Shown: positions 15,196 to 22,599, numbered from the stretch's first letter. The stretch: DNA of 64,000 nucleotides from Cytobacillus oceanisediminis 2691 (GCF_000294775.2 NZ_CP015506.1:2083501-2147500), one strand, 5' to 3'. Numbers and translations are program-made. The notes: generated from the sequence alone by a model not told the origin.

Positions 15196-15939
15196 ATGAA
15201 ACGAATAGATATAGTGGCTTCGGAAGCTGCTTTCGAAACGCTCGGAACCTTCGAAACGCTCGAAGGGCTTAACGAAGCAGTCCGGGAATATAAGTGTAAA
15301 TTTAAGGAAATGCTTTCAAATACGGAAATTAGCGTCCTTAATATCCTCCACAGATACTCAGCTAAGTATAAGGGCGTTAGTTTCCTATGCAAAAATACAA
15401 TCGGCAAGCTTGTCGGCAAGTCCAGGCGCACAATCATCCGTGTATGCCAGCGTTTAGAAGAGTTAGGGATCATCCGCCAATACGCAATGAAACGGGCAAG
15501 CGATATGCAGCAGACGTCTAATGCTATCGTTATATTGCCGACCAAATGCGACGATGTCGTCGTAAATGAACAGCTTGTCACACAAGAGCCTGCGGATAAT
15601 GTCACACCAAGAAAACCACTTCCGTCTAAAACAAATACTAATACTAAAGAACGTACGGCCAAGCCGGCATGGATTCCGCAAGCATTCTTTGCTTTATTAG
15701 ATTCGCATATTCATAGCGTCAAAGAGATCGAGGAATACTGGCGGTCTGTTTACGCAATTACATACCGCATGAACCTCGCGCAAGAGGAACGGACAGTAAT
15801 CGGCATAGAAGCGTTCTTTGCTATGAAATCAAAGCGCAAGCAATTGCGGAAGCCTATTGCGTATTTTACTGGCGCGGTTAAACGGCTGGCTAAACAGCGG
15901 CATGTAACCGTATTGTTTAATGACGTATTTAAGGGCTAG
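15196..15939 (+). CDS. Winged-helix DNA-binding protein (HTH_36-like)
   Basis: This 247-residue protein has a central winged helix-turn-helix (SNTEISVLNILHRYSAKYKG, then NTIGKLVGKSRRTIIRVCQRL and EELGIIRQY), as found in plasmid and phage replication initiators and in DnaD-associated proteins. A Thr/Lys-rich linker separates it from a basic C-terminal part ending LAKQRHVTVLFNDVFKG. The SD is GGGGAGAG. It follows the folded intergenic element directly. A role in replication initiation or transcription is likely, but which one cannot be told. Confidence 0.7.
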   Translation: MKRIDIVASEAAFETLGTFETLEGLNEAVREYKCKFKEMLSNTEISVLNILHRYSAKYKGVSFLCKNTIGKLVGKSRRTIIRVCQRLEELGIIRQYAMKRASDMQQTSNAIVILPTKCDDVVVNEQLVTQEPADNVTPRKPLPSKTNTNTKERTAKPAWIPQAFFALLDSHIHSVKEIEEYWRSVYAITYRMNLAQEERTVIGIEAFFAMKSKRKQLRKPIAYFTGAVKRLAKQRHVTVLFNDVFKG

Positions 15940-16040
15940 GTAAAGCGAATTAATAACGAATAAAGACGCTAAAAAAGAATCATAGACGGAGTTTACACGC
16001 TTTCGACTTCGGATAATTTGAAACAAAGGAGGTTTAAGCA

Positions 16041-16334
16041 ATGTCAGAATATCCGAAGCCAAAAATAATGATACATATGGCAGGTTCAAGACCTGTTATG
16101 AAAGTTCAAAAGAGAATTGCTGATAATTGGCGAAGATTGCCCTACCAAAAGTTAATAAAGGTCGGCCATACCAGTATCTTTATTCACTCAAACCTAGGGT
16201 TATTCAGCGATGAGCAGCGTAAGGAGTGGTTCAGGATTGCATTAGAGAAAAAGCATCCTGCGCTTATGGGTTTAGAAAGAACCGTACAGAAAATACATCC
16301 GAATAAGAAAGTGAAGATAGTGATTAGTGATTAA
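16041..16334 (+). CDS. Hypothetical phage protein (97 aa)
   Basis: This small basic protein begins MSEYPKPKIMIHMAGSRPVM and ends KVKIVISD. It has no recognisable domain or membrane segment. It is well supported as a gene by AAAGGAGG nine bases before the ATG. It lies upstream of the tandem excisionase-like genes and is more AT-rich than the surrounding early genes. Confidence 0.6.
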   Translation: MSEYPKPKIMIHMAGSRPVMKVQKRIADNWRRLPYQKLIKVGHTSIFIHSNLGLFSDEQRKEWFRIALEKKHPALMGLERTVQKIHPNKKVKIVISD

Positions 16335-16362
16335 GAGAAAGGAATCTTTAGGAGGTGGTAGC

Positions 16363-16551
16363 GTGAGCAAGCTGGAAGATAACGAAAAAGTGATGCTTGA
16401 CGCTAAAGACATAATGAGGTTGACTGGCGTAGGAAGAGATAAGGCATACGGCTTGTTACATAGTAAGCAATTTCCGGTGAAAATGATCGGTAGGAGGCGT
16501 ATGGTACATAAGGATGTATTTAATGATTGGTTAAAGGGCAAGGAGGTTTAA
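16363..16551 (+). CDS. Excisionase-like HTH_17 protein, copy 1
   Basis: This 62-residue protein has the MerR-like HTH of excisionases: MLDAKDIMRLTGVGRDKAYG followed by FPVKMIGRRRMVHKDVFNDWLKG. The start is GTG at 16363, six bases after GGAGGTGG. The next gene encodes a close paralogue only two bases after its stop. Excisionase or integrase directionality factor is the likely role; a transcriptional role is possible. Confidence 0.78.
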   Translation: MSKLEDNEKVMLDAKDIMRLTGVGRDKAYGLLHSKQFPVKMIGRRRMVHKDVFNDWLKGKEV

Positions 16552-16553
16552 AT

Positions 16554-16736
16554 ATGTGCGAAAAAATGATGCTTGATGTTAACGATATAATGAAACTCAC
16601 TGGTATCGGGAAAAATAAAGCTTATGGGCTACTTCAAAGTAAGCAATTCCCTGTAAAAATGATTGGCAAAAAGAGGTTAGTACATAAAGATATATTCAAC
16701 GATTGGCTAAAGGGTAAGGAGTATAAGGTTCGTTGA
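16554..16736 (+). CDS. Excisionase-like HTH_17 protein, copy 2
   Basis: This 60-residue paralogue of the preceding protein has MLDVNDIMKLTGIGKNKAYG and FPVKMIGKKRLVHKDIFNDW, nearly residue-for-residue the same HTH. The SD AAGGAGG lies inside the last codons of copy 1, so the two are coupled. Lysine-for-arginine changes dominate the differences, which points to a tandem duplication followed by drift. The pair may form a heterodimer or recognise two arm sites. Confidence 0.78.
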   Translation: MCEKMMLDVNDIMKLTGIGKNKAYGLLQSKQFPVKMIGKKRLVHKDIFNDWLKGKEYKVR

Positions 16737-16739
16737 GCC

Positions 16740-16841
16740 TTATTTCTTCTTCTTTTTAAATTCTTTTGCTATCCTTATCAACGCCGGCTTTACTGCCTCG
16801 TAAAATTTTCTCATTGCTTCCTCAGAAGGTCCTTTGCTCAT
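16740..16841 (-). CDS. 33-aa basic peptide, reverse-strand cargo operon
   Basis: The frame MSKGPSEEAMRKFYEAVKPA... ends in a KEFKKKKK tail. It has AAGGGGG seven bases before the ATG and lies 23 bases after the nuclease-like gene at 16865-17272 in the same orientation. It is a predicted amphipathic helix with a strongly basic end. No family is recognised. Its conserved-looking SD and tight spacing argue that it is real. Confidence 0.55.
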   Translation of the reverse strand: MSKGPSEEAMRKFYEAVKPALIRIAKEFKKKKK

Positions 16842-16864
16842 ATCTAATCCCCCTTTCGCGCCTC

Positions 16865-17272
16865 CTAATTATTAGCCTCTTTATTAATTCTATATAAAAC
16901 TTTTGATAATTCCTGGTTAATTTGTCGACCACTAAATCGTAAAACGTGCCATCCGTTCTTTCTCAAAAAAGCGTTTTTACGTCTATCGTGCGCTTTTTGT
17001 GCAGGAGAGCTATGGAATGCTTTACCGTCACATTCTATAGCTAATTTAAGTGTTGGGATGGCTAAGTCGATGGAATATCTTCCGCAAGGTACTTGCGTTC
17101 TTACAACGTAGCCCTGAGATACTAATGCATCATACAAAATTCGTTCGATTGGGCTCTGGCATCTAATTCTTTCAGCTGCAACAGGAGATAATATAGGATC
17201 ACTGGGTTTGTGGAATAAATATGCTAAAAAACCAGCGATCAAAATGCCTATAAAAACGATATACTCGACCAT
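16865..17272 (-). CDS. Membrane-anchored DUF559/restriction-like endonuclease domain protein
   Basis: This 135-residue protein has one N-terminal membrane helix (about 4-20, YIVFIGILIAGFLAYLF) then a PD-(D/E)XK-like domain of the DUF559/Vsr type: SPIERILYDAL, then RYSIDLAIPTLKLAIECDGK and a final GWHVLRFSG. The SD GGGAGGTG lies before the ATG at 17272. It is transcribed against the lytic genes from a region shared with the XRE gene, so it is probably expressed in the lysogen. A nuclease tethered at the membrane could act on incoming DNA; this is inference. Confidence 0.75.
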   Translation of the reverse strand: MVEYIVFIGILIAGFLAYLFHKPSDPILSPVAAERIRCQSPIERILYDALVSQGYVVRTQVPCGRYSIDLAIPTLKLAIECDGKAFHSSPAQKAHDRRKNAFLRKNGWHVLRFSGRQINQELSKVLYRINKEANN

Positions 17273-17335
17273 AAATTGCACCTCCCTAAAAGGAATTATT
17301 GCCAAAATGGAGAAATATTAGGCGAGGTGATAGAG

Positions 17336-17566
17336 ATGGCTGTCAAAAATACTTTAAAGGAATACCGGCACGACAACCGAATGAATCAGACGGAGTTTGC
17401 CGCCTTCCTCGGCATTAGCCACGATCAATATAATCGATATGAGCGCAACAAACGGCAGCCAACGCTGGAAATTGCGCTGAAGATAAGCGACAAGCTAGGC
17501 CGTCCAGTTAACGATATATTTTACGCAGAGGACGAGCCGTCTGCTACTCCGGCAGAAAATATGTAG
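17336..17566 (+). CDS. XRE-family regulator (Cro/CI-like)
   Basis: This 76-residue HTH_3 protein has FAAFLGISHDQYNRYERNKR as helix-turn-helix and the usual LEIALKISDKLGRPVNDIFY tail. The SD GCGAGGTG precedes the ATG at 17336. It is divergent from the nuclease-like gene across 63 bases and lies directly before the FtsK/RRF cassette, mirroring the XRE gene beside the orphan cassette at 507-707. It probably controls one or both sides. Confidence 0.85.
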   Translation: MAVKNTLKEYRHDNRMNQTEFAAFLGISHDQYNRYERNKRQPTLEIALKISDKLGRPVNDIFYAEDEPSATPAENM

Positions 17567-17578
17567 GTACAGGCAACT

Positions 17579-17626
17579 TTACCGCAGTAATGACATAGGT
17601 TATAGCGTAAGTAGCATTACCGCAGT
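17579..17626. repeat. Direct repeats TTACCGCAGT upstream of the cassette
   Basis: TTACCGCAGT occurs at 17579-17588 and 17617-17626, 38 bases apart, and an inverted partial copy (GGTAATGCG) lies near 17644, between the XRE gene and the cassette. Candidate operators or iterons. Confidence 0.4.
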
Positions 17627-17721
17627 TTAGTCGGTTTGAACTGTCAGGTAATGCGAAAATAAAAATCTGTTAAGAAAGGAGCGAAGTGAGAGCTGAGCGA
17701 CAGACTTAAGGAGGTATCGCT

Positions 17722-18099
17722 ATGATTGTCAAAATTAACGGCGTCCCAACGGACTATGATCGGATTCATCAAATTATCGTAGACAATTCGTACGACTCTA
17801 TCGGAGAAGCTGTCGCGGATAAAGTAAAGACCGCTATCCACGATACGGAATGGTATCAGCATACCAGCGACTTTAACGTTTTTCGTGACTACGATGCAGT
17901 CGATAACCTTTGCGGCGATAACGCTATTTGCTGGATGGATGCGGTTAATCGATCCGTAATGGAAACGACAGAGCCTACGAAAATGATTTACCGGCTTATT
18001 TCACATCGAGTTGGCATCGTTAAAGACTCTTTCGCAAAAAACTTTTGGCCTGAAGAGTTTGATTGGGAATTGGTGCTCGATTGCATCTTATGGTTTTAA
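17722..18099 (+). CDS. Conserved 125-aa protein of the FtsK/RRF cassette (prophage copy)
   Basis: This soluble protein has the same length as the product at 1154-1531. The clearest shared block is IYRLISHRVGIVKDSF. The first 25 residues (MIVKINGVPTDYDRI...) are not shared. It follows AAGGAGG and starts the prophage cassette. The function is unknown, but its linkage to an FtsK-like ATPase and a replication-relaxation protein holds in both loci, suggesting that it works with them. Confidence 0.75.
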   Translation: MIVKINGVPTDYDRIHQIIVDNSYDSIGEAVADKVKTAIHDTEWYQHTSDFNVFRDYDAVDNLCGDNAICWMDAVNRSVMETTEPTKMIYRLISHRVGIVKDSFAKNFWPEEFDWELVLDCILWF

Positions 18100-18117
18100 C
18101 AAAGGGAGGAATTTCGC

Positions 18118-18306
18118 ATGTTATTTACACCAACGTTATTACTGGCCGGAGGAGCTACGATAGTCCTGGCCGCATTAGACAAGACGCTGGAAGGCTACGG
18201 ATTCGGGGCGCTTGGCACAATCTTGCGCATAGCCCTGCCGATAGCCGCCTTTGCTGCCGGTATTTACTTCATTGAAACTAATGCAATTATCGGGTGGCTC
18301 CGATGA
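18118..18306 (+). CDS. Small two-helix membrane protein of the cassette
   Basis: This 62-residue protein is almost wholly hydrophobic, with two predicted membrane helices (about 4-20 and 32-52). The SD GGGAGG precedes the ATG. It overlaps the FtsK-like gene by four bases (ATGA), so the two are translationally coupled. It occupies the same slot as the 114-aa membrane protein at 1546-1890, although sequence similarity is not obvious. A membrane anchor for the ATPase is a fair inference. Confidence 0.7.
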   Translation: MLFTPTLLLAGGATIVLAALDKTLEGYGFGALGTILRIALPIAAFAAGIYFIETNAIIGWLR

Positions 18307-19457
18307 ACTGGCGCGAGTCCTGGGCGAAATTGCAGACCCGTCAGCGCCTTGTGAAAGCATTTAAAGCAGCCGAACTTTATCTCGGCGACATCGAGCGTCC
18401 TACATTCCCGAAAATACATTCCACTACTATATCCGCAGACTCTACCGCCATTACCTTCACTTTGCCAAACGGCCTGGACCCGAAACTCCTAACGAAAAAC
18501 CTTTATGTATTCCAGCAACACTTCGGAAAGAATATCCGCCTGGATGGAGATATTAAACGGTTTACGCTGATGATTAATAAAAATAGTCTGCCGCGAAAAC
18601 TTACCTATTCATACGGGTCGACGTCGACTCAACTAGCTGACTATGATATGCCGATCCTCTGCGGAAAAGATTCAGCCGGCAACTACATGGTCTATGACGC
18701 AATATCCGAGCCGAACTGTCTTATCTCCGGTGAGCCAGGCGCAGGCAAGTCGACTCAGCTCCGGAGTATCCTATCGACATTAATTCAGACCAAGACGCCG
18801 GATGAGTTGCAGATATTCCTTGGCGACCTTAAGATGAGCGAGTTCTTTCTGTTTAAAGGCGTCCAGCACGTTAAGAGTGTCTGCGTCTATGCGGAAGATA
18901 TGGCCGTCATGCTGGCCTATTTGCACGGCGAAATGAAGCGTCGGGGCGAGCTCCTTAATAAATACGGCGTTACACATATTAATAAGTTGCCGAAAAAGCC
19001 TCCGTATATTCTGCTGTGTATCGACGAGTTCGTAATGATAATGGACGATAAGCAGATGAAAAAGCAAATCGTGCAGCTTGTGGCGCTTGGCCGTGCGTTA
19101 GGTATCTATTGCATCTTATCGCTTCAGAGGCCGTCACACGATATTCTCGATACTAAAATTCGTGGATTGCTTACTGTGCGTATGGGATTCCGAACGACTG
19201 ACCTATCGAATAGCCGGATCATTGGGACGCCTGGAAGTGAGCGCATAAGCAAGGAAACGCCGGGACGCTTTCTTATTAAACGGGACGAATTGACGGAGCT
19301 TCAAGCGCCTTACTTAACGGAAGAGAAGGCTGAGGAATTGCTAGCGCCACATAAGGCGGACGGCTGGACGGATATGTTTGCCGGAGTGAACCGGACAGCA
19401 AATTCCACGACGTCGGGGGTTTTAACAGAAAGCGATGTGTTTAACGATGTTAACTAA
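18303..19457 (+). CDS. FtsK/SpoIIIE-type DNA translocase (prophage copy)
   Basis: This 384-residue ATPase has Walker A GEPGAGKST at about 143-151, Walker B LLCIDEF near 241 and a conserved SLQRPSHDILDTKIRGLLTVRMGFR-type sensor region (residues spread over about 278-302). It aligns along its length with the orphan ATPase at 1902-3131 (for example LFKGVQHVKSV against LFKKVEHVQKV). There is no N-terminal membrane domain. It may drive replication, segregation or transfer of phage DNA; packaging has a separate terminase. Confidence 0.85.
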   Translation: MNWRESWAKLQTRQRLVKAFKAAELYLGDIERPTFPKIHSTTISADSTAITFTLPNGLDPKLLTKNLYVFQQHFGKNIRLDGDIKRFTLMINKNSLPRKLTYSYGSTSTQLADYDMPILCGKDSAGNYMVYDAISEPNCLISGEPGAGKSTQLRSILSTLIQTKTPDELQIFLGDLKMSEFFLFKGVQHVKSVCVYAEDMAVMLAYLHGEMKRRGELLNKYGVTHINKLPKKPPYILLCIDEFVMIMDDKQMKKQIVQLVALGRALGIYCILSLQRPSHDILDTKIRGLLTVRMGFRTTDLSNSRIIGTPGSERISKETPGRFLIKRDELTELQAPYLTEEKAEELLAPHKADGWTDMFAGVNRTANSTTSGVLTESDVFNDVN

Positions 19458-20088
19458 GCGTGATAAAGCAATAATAAACGATTTAAATAGATTTCGCGTG
19501 ATGGATCGGAACAGCGTGGCGGAGCTCCATTTCGCTAATTTAAAGAATCCAATTAGCGCAGCGAACACGGTGCTCCTCCGGTTATTGCGTGAAGGCCAGA
19601 TACAGCGCACAACCGCAACTATTCCGTATTGCTATTACGGTCCGGAACTTACTATAAAGAAGAATTCCGCAAAGATAGGCCACTGGCTCGCGATTCTCAA
19701 CGTATATAAGGAAATGCGGAAGCAAGGGCCGGTCGAAACGTTCCAGGTCGAGCCAAAGTACGGAAGCAAGGGCGTAGCTGAGCCGGACATATTTGCCGTA
19801 TTTAGAAAAACGCCTTTCTTTATCGAAGTGCAGAAGACACTATACTCCGAAAAGCAAATGGCGGAAAAGATGAATCGCTATGTAGACCTTTGCCGATCCG
19901 GTGTCATTCCGAAGCCGTTTCCGCATGTGTTAATCGTGAGTGAGCAGCGTTATGCAATAGATGGGGATTGGCCGTTTAAAGTATTTCAAGCGCAGACATT
20001 TTCGAGGTTTATGGAGGCGCTGAAACCGAAGCAAACGCCTCAGCCGGTTAGAGCCAAGGAAGGTGGTATTAGATATATTGTCAATTAA
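19447..20088 (+). CDS. Replication-relaxation family protein (prophage copy)
   Basis: This 213-residue protein begins MLTKRDKAIINDLNRFRVMD with a winged helix, then VAEPDIFAVFRKTPFFIEVQ. It matches the orphan copy at 3144-3851 in order and motifs. The ATG at 19447 overlaps the FtsK-like stop by 11 bases; an in-frame ATG at 19435 is the alternative. The gene is convergent with the membrane-protein gene at 20091, with two bases between the stops. It is probably a replication or relaxation factor acting on phage DNA. Confidence 0.8.
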   Translation: MLTKRDKAIINDLNRFRVMDRNSVAELHFANLKNPISAANTVLLRLLREGQIQRTTATIPYCYYGPELTIKKNSAKIGHWLAILNVYKEMRKQGPVETFQVEPKYGSKGVAEPDIFAVFRKTPFFIEVQKTLYSEKQMAEKMNRYVDLCRSGVIPKPFPHVLIVSEQRYAIDGDWPFKVFQAQTFSRFMEALKPKQTPQPVRAKEGGIRYIVN

Positions 20089-20090
20089 AT

Positions 20091-20558
20091 TTATAATAAG
20101 TAGGGTTTGTCTGGAAGTTTTACTTTTTCTTCAGTTTTACCCAATCTATTATCAATTGCTACTTTCATAAGTTTATATTCAAGTAATAGAGTGACTTGAT
20201 TCTTTCTAGGGGATTTGCAAGTAATAATATCTTGTTTTCCACTTTTGTTGTTAAATGCAATAGTTAATTCACCGAAAATTCTATTTGAATAAGTCGACCA
20301 ACCAGTGCGGACCCGCTGATTCCATTCATAATACTCTACTTTTGTAATTTTATTAATTGGAATTATGGCTAAGTTATTTATTGTTAATTCGTCATTGGCA
20401 ACAAGTAAAGTGGAAAGTTTATCAGATTCTATTCCTTCAGCTCCATGAACATAACCGTATGTACTGATTTTTCCTTCTGGGGATGTTTGATATTTTGTTA
20501 TTCTCCTACCAATAATAACGATTGCCACAGCTAATAAAATGCAGACGATAATAAACAA
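20091..20558 (-). CDS. Membrane-anchored protein of unknown function
   Basis: This 155-residue protein has one N-terminal membrane helix (IIVCILLAVAIVIIG, about 3-17) and a soluble beta-rich part with INKITKVEYYEWNQRVRTGW. The start is TTG with AAGGAGATGG upstream. It is AT-rich compared with the flanking cassette and sits on the reverse strand downstream of the repressor-like gene, a typical slot for a superinfection-exclusion gene. That role is only a guess from location. Confidence 0.6.
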   Translation of the reverse strand: MFIIVCILLAVAIVIIGRRITKYQTSPEGKISTYGYVHGAEGIESDKLSTLLVANDELTINNLAIIPINKITKVEYYEWNQRVRTGWSTYSNRIFGELTIAFNNKSGKQDIITCKSPRKNQVTLLLEYKLMKVAIDNRLGKTEEKVKLPDKPYLL

Positions 20559-20597
20559 TAAACCATCTCCTTTTATCCCTAATTATACCAGATTATA

Positions 20598-20626
20598 TAA
20601 AAAAGAGGCGTCCGTTATTCGGCGCC
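20598..20626 (-). terminator. Minus-strand terminator after the repressor-like gene
   Basis: On the minus strand AGGCG-CCG pairs with CGG-CGCCT (one bulge), followed by T6. It overlaps the stop codon of the gene at 20615-20887. Confidence 0.65.
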
Positions 20627-20887
20627 TTTTTCTGTGAGTTTAAATACGAATACATCATTTACGTCATATCTTCTTGTCTTCCCTTGTTCTAATGCAATAC
20701 GATTTAAAGCATTGATAACAGCTGTCAAAGTGTCGAACTGAATGGCCTTGGCTTTTCCGTTGACTAAATCTCCAATTGTCGCTGGCCTTACCTTTGATTC
20801 CACTGCCAAGAAGTTTTTTGTGATTTGTAATTCTTCTAAGGTGTCTCCAAGAGTAGTAACAATAGCGTTTTCCTTAATTACCTTCAT
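20615..20887 (-). CDS. HTH repressor-like protein, candidate lysogeny regulator
   Basis: This 90-residue protein has an HTH_26/XRE-like core (NFLAVESKVRPATIGDLVNG followed by IQFDTLTAVINALNRIALEQ). The ATG at 20887 follows GGAGGG. It is transcribed leftwards, divergent from the early gene block beginning at 21045, with a promoter and repeated AATAGTAAAAC words between them. This is the most CI-like arrangement in the element. Confidence 0.75.
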   Translation of the reverse strand: MKVIKENAIVTTLGDTLEELQITKNFLAVESKVRPATIGDLVNGKAKAIQFDTLTAVINALNRIALEQGKTRRYDVNDVFVFKLTEKGAE

Positions 20888-20930
20888 AGAAAATCCCTCC
20901 GTTAAGTCCATTATAAAACAAAATAACGAT

Positions 20931-21010
20931 AATAGTAAAACTTTTTTAGTGAAAACTATTGCAATTGGGAAATTAATGTATTATATTTAGTTTAACTTAA
21001 ATAGTAAAAC
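20931..21010. promoter_or_regulatory. Early promoter flanked by AATAGTAAAAC repeats (candidate genetic switch)
   Basis: AATAGTAAAAC occurs at 20931-20941 and 21000-21010, and an inverted look-alike (GTGAAAACTATT) lies at about 20949-20960. Between them a rightward promoter TTGCAA (20959-20964), spacer 17, TATATT (20982-20987) can be read. The layout fits operators for the HTH protein at 20615-20887 controlling rightward early transcription. Confidence 0.6.
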
Positions 21011-21044
21011 GATTTAAGTAATACAATCTAGGAGGTGTACAGGC

Positions 21045-21164
21045 ATGGGTTATTTATTCGCGGTTTTCTACTTTGCTCTTGCGGGGCTGACAGTGTTTTC
21101 GATGTACTTCATAGCACCGACTTGGATGCAAGAAGAAATTAGTGAATACATTTCAAACATCTGA
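21045..21164 (+). CDS. 39-aa small membrane protein
   Basis: MGYLFAVFYFALAGLTVFSM is one strong membrane helix, followed by an acidic tail ending EEISEYISNI. GGAGGTG lies seven bases before the ATG, and the stop is followed within two bases by the SD of the next gene. It is the first gene of the rightward early operon. The function is unknown. Confidence 0.6.
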   Translation: MGYLFAVFYFALAGLTVFSMYFIAPTWMQEEISEYISNI

Positions 21165-21178
21165 AGGAGGAGAAAGTA

Positions 21179-21484
21179 ATGGCTCGGTTTATCACTGCAA
21201 TATTTACAGCAGCAGACGATCAGGAATTCGGCGAAGTTAAGTCGAAAGTCATTTTGCTGGCTCCGGACCTAGTGCTTGAGAGGTTCGATAATGAGGCGAA
21301 TATATTCCGGTTAGATAAGCCGGTATCAGAATCGCAAGAGAAAGTCTATATTGACCGGTCAACTTGTGCGAGGTTTCAAGCGGACTTTCTGGCGGAAGAT
21401 AATCGAAGAGTCTTGGAGATAGGCTTCAAGTGGATTTCGGAAGCATCTTTCATGGACGTATTGCGAGAGTTTGCAAAAAAGTAA
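21179..21484 (+). CDS. Hypothetical early phage protein (101 aa)
   Basis: This acidic soluble protein (MARFITAIFTAADDQEFGEV... ending VLREFAKK) has no recognised domain. The SD GGAGGAGAAAG precedes the ATG. It lies in the early operon after the small membrane protein. The downstream gap contains the hairpin AGCCCAGCGGCGGGCTGG. Confidence 0.6.
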   Translation: MARFITAIFTAADDQEFGEVKSKVILLAPDLVLERFDNEANIFRLDKPVSESQEKVYIDRSTCARFQADFLAEDNRRVLEIGFKWISEASFMDVLREFAKK

Positions 21485-21548
21485 AAAGCCCAGCGGCGGG
21501 CTGGCCGACTGAGCTCAAAACAAAAACATTTTGGAGGTTAATTATACT

Positions 21549-21803
21549 ATGAAATTTAGAAAAGTGGTAGTAAAAGATATTTGGCAAGGAGAAGTTTGTG
21601 AGGAATATCCGGAAAAAGGCGTTTACTATGAGGAGCAGGGCATGGTAATCCGTTGCGACCAATGGGGTGCGGTTGAAGTTAATTACGCTAAGCCAGTCGA
21701 AGGTACAGACGTTGTACTTGTTGCGCAAGGTGCGGAAGACCTACATCTTGATAATGCGGATTTGTTTATCGAACTGCTAATGACCGGAGGTGCTACCGAA
21801 TGA
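21549..21803 (+). CDS. Hypothetical early phage protein, paralogue A
   Basis: This 84-residue acidic protein has a C-terminal block TDVVLVAQGAEDLHLDNADL followed by FIELLM. The next gene's product has a similar block (DVVIVDLDVNATDHLAENPT, then LLIDLIV), so the two look like diverged tandem duplicates. GGAGG lies 11 bases before the ATG. Its stop overlaps the next start (ATGA). Function unknown. Confidence 0.6.
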   Translation: MKFRKVVVKDIWQGEVCEEYPEKGVYYEEQGMVIRCDQWGAVEVNYAKPVEGTDVVLVAQGAEDLHLDNADLFIELLMTGGATE

Positions 21804-22057
21804 AAAAGATAACGGTACAATACCTGTTCGAAGGTGTAATCAATCAGCGTGATAACGAGTCGGGTGTGCTGTTCGGCGATAAAGTCCTAGTTACAGAGGA
21901 AGGTTTCGGTCTTTACCAGGCGGTAAAAACGGACAATCCTGACGTGGTTATCGTCGACCTGGACGTAAATGCCACGGATCATCTAGCGGAAAATCCAACG
22001 CTTCTGATCGATTTAATTGTATCTGACCCTGGCGGAGGTAGCTTCGTCCAAGCTTAA
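21800..22057 (+). CDS. Hypothetical early phage protein, paralogue B
   Basis: This 85-residue acidic protein begins MKKITVQYLFEGVINQRDNE. Its start lies in the ATGA overlap with paralogue A, so translation is coupled. The shared C-terminal pattern with its neighbour (VV[IL]V, HL, then a hydrophobic helix) suggests the same fold. Being small, acidic and early, it could be a DNA-mimic or inhibitor, but nothing in the sequence proves it. Confidence 0.6.
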   Translation: MKKITVQYLFEGVINQRDNESGVLFGDKVLVTEEGFGLYQAVKTDNPDVVIVDLDVNATDHLAENPTLLIDLIVSDPGGGSFVQA

Positions 22058-22155
22058 TATAGACGGTCTACGGCAATAGGCCACATACTTACTCCCCGGC
22101 GGCGGGCGGCAAACTGGAGGCAACGTCGGGTAATATTCGGAAGGGGAGAACGGAA

Positions 22156-22542
22156 ATGATAACAAATATTGCTGAGGAATGTTTTTATAGATTGCAAGAA
22201 TTGCACGCTTACGTTAAGGATTCACACGAAACTTTAAATCGGTTCCAAAGCGTTTTAGATAAGCAGTTGGCTCAGGCGTATCATGATATCGAACGCTCTG
22301 GAGAGTTCGATATGGCAGAAGGGAACAAACACGCTAAGAAGTTAAAAGAAATTCTGACTAACCGCCGTCTTGTAAAGGATGAGCTTGCGAGGCTGCAACC
22401 AGTGTATAACTTCTTGCGCCATGAAGTAGAGAAAACATCCGAGCAGTATCAGCGGGCCGTGAGAAGGTCGTATGAACTACGCCAGGAATTGAATGTAACG
22501 GAAGACCTCGGAAGGGTATACGCAGCATTCGGAGTGGAATAA
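22156..22542 (+). CDS. Coiled-coil hypothetical protein (128 aa)
   Basis: This protein is predicted to be nearly all helix, with heptad-like spacing (CFYRLQELHAYVKDSHETLN, then LRHEVEKTSEQYQRAVRRSY). The SD AAGGGGAG precedes the ATG. It is the last gene before a terminator and a 0.6-kb noncoding repeat region. Function unknown. Confidence 0.62.
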   Translation: MITNIAEECFYRLQELHAYVKDSHETLNRFQSVLDKQLAQAYHDIERSGEFDMAEGNKHAKKLKEILTNRRLVKDELARLQPVYNFLRHEVEKTSEQYQRAVRRSYELRQELNVTEDLGRVYAAFGVE

Positions 22543-22550
22543 TCGAGAGG

Positions 22551-22584
22551 CTCGATCGTACGGCAATACGGTCGGGTCTTTTTT
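22551..22584 (+). terminator. Terminator of the early operon
   Basis: CTCGATCGTA pairs with TACGGTCGGG (10 pairs with G-T) around CGGCAA, followed by TCTTTTTT. Confidence 0.75.
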
Positions 22585-22599
22585 GTCATGCGCAGCTTT

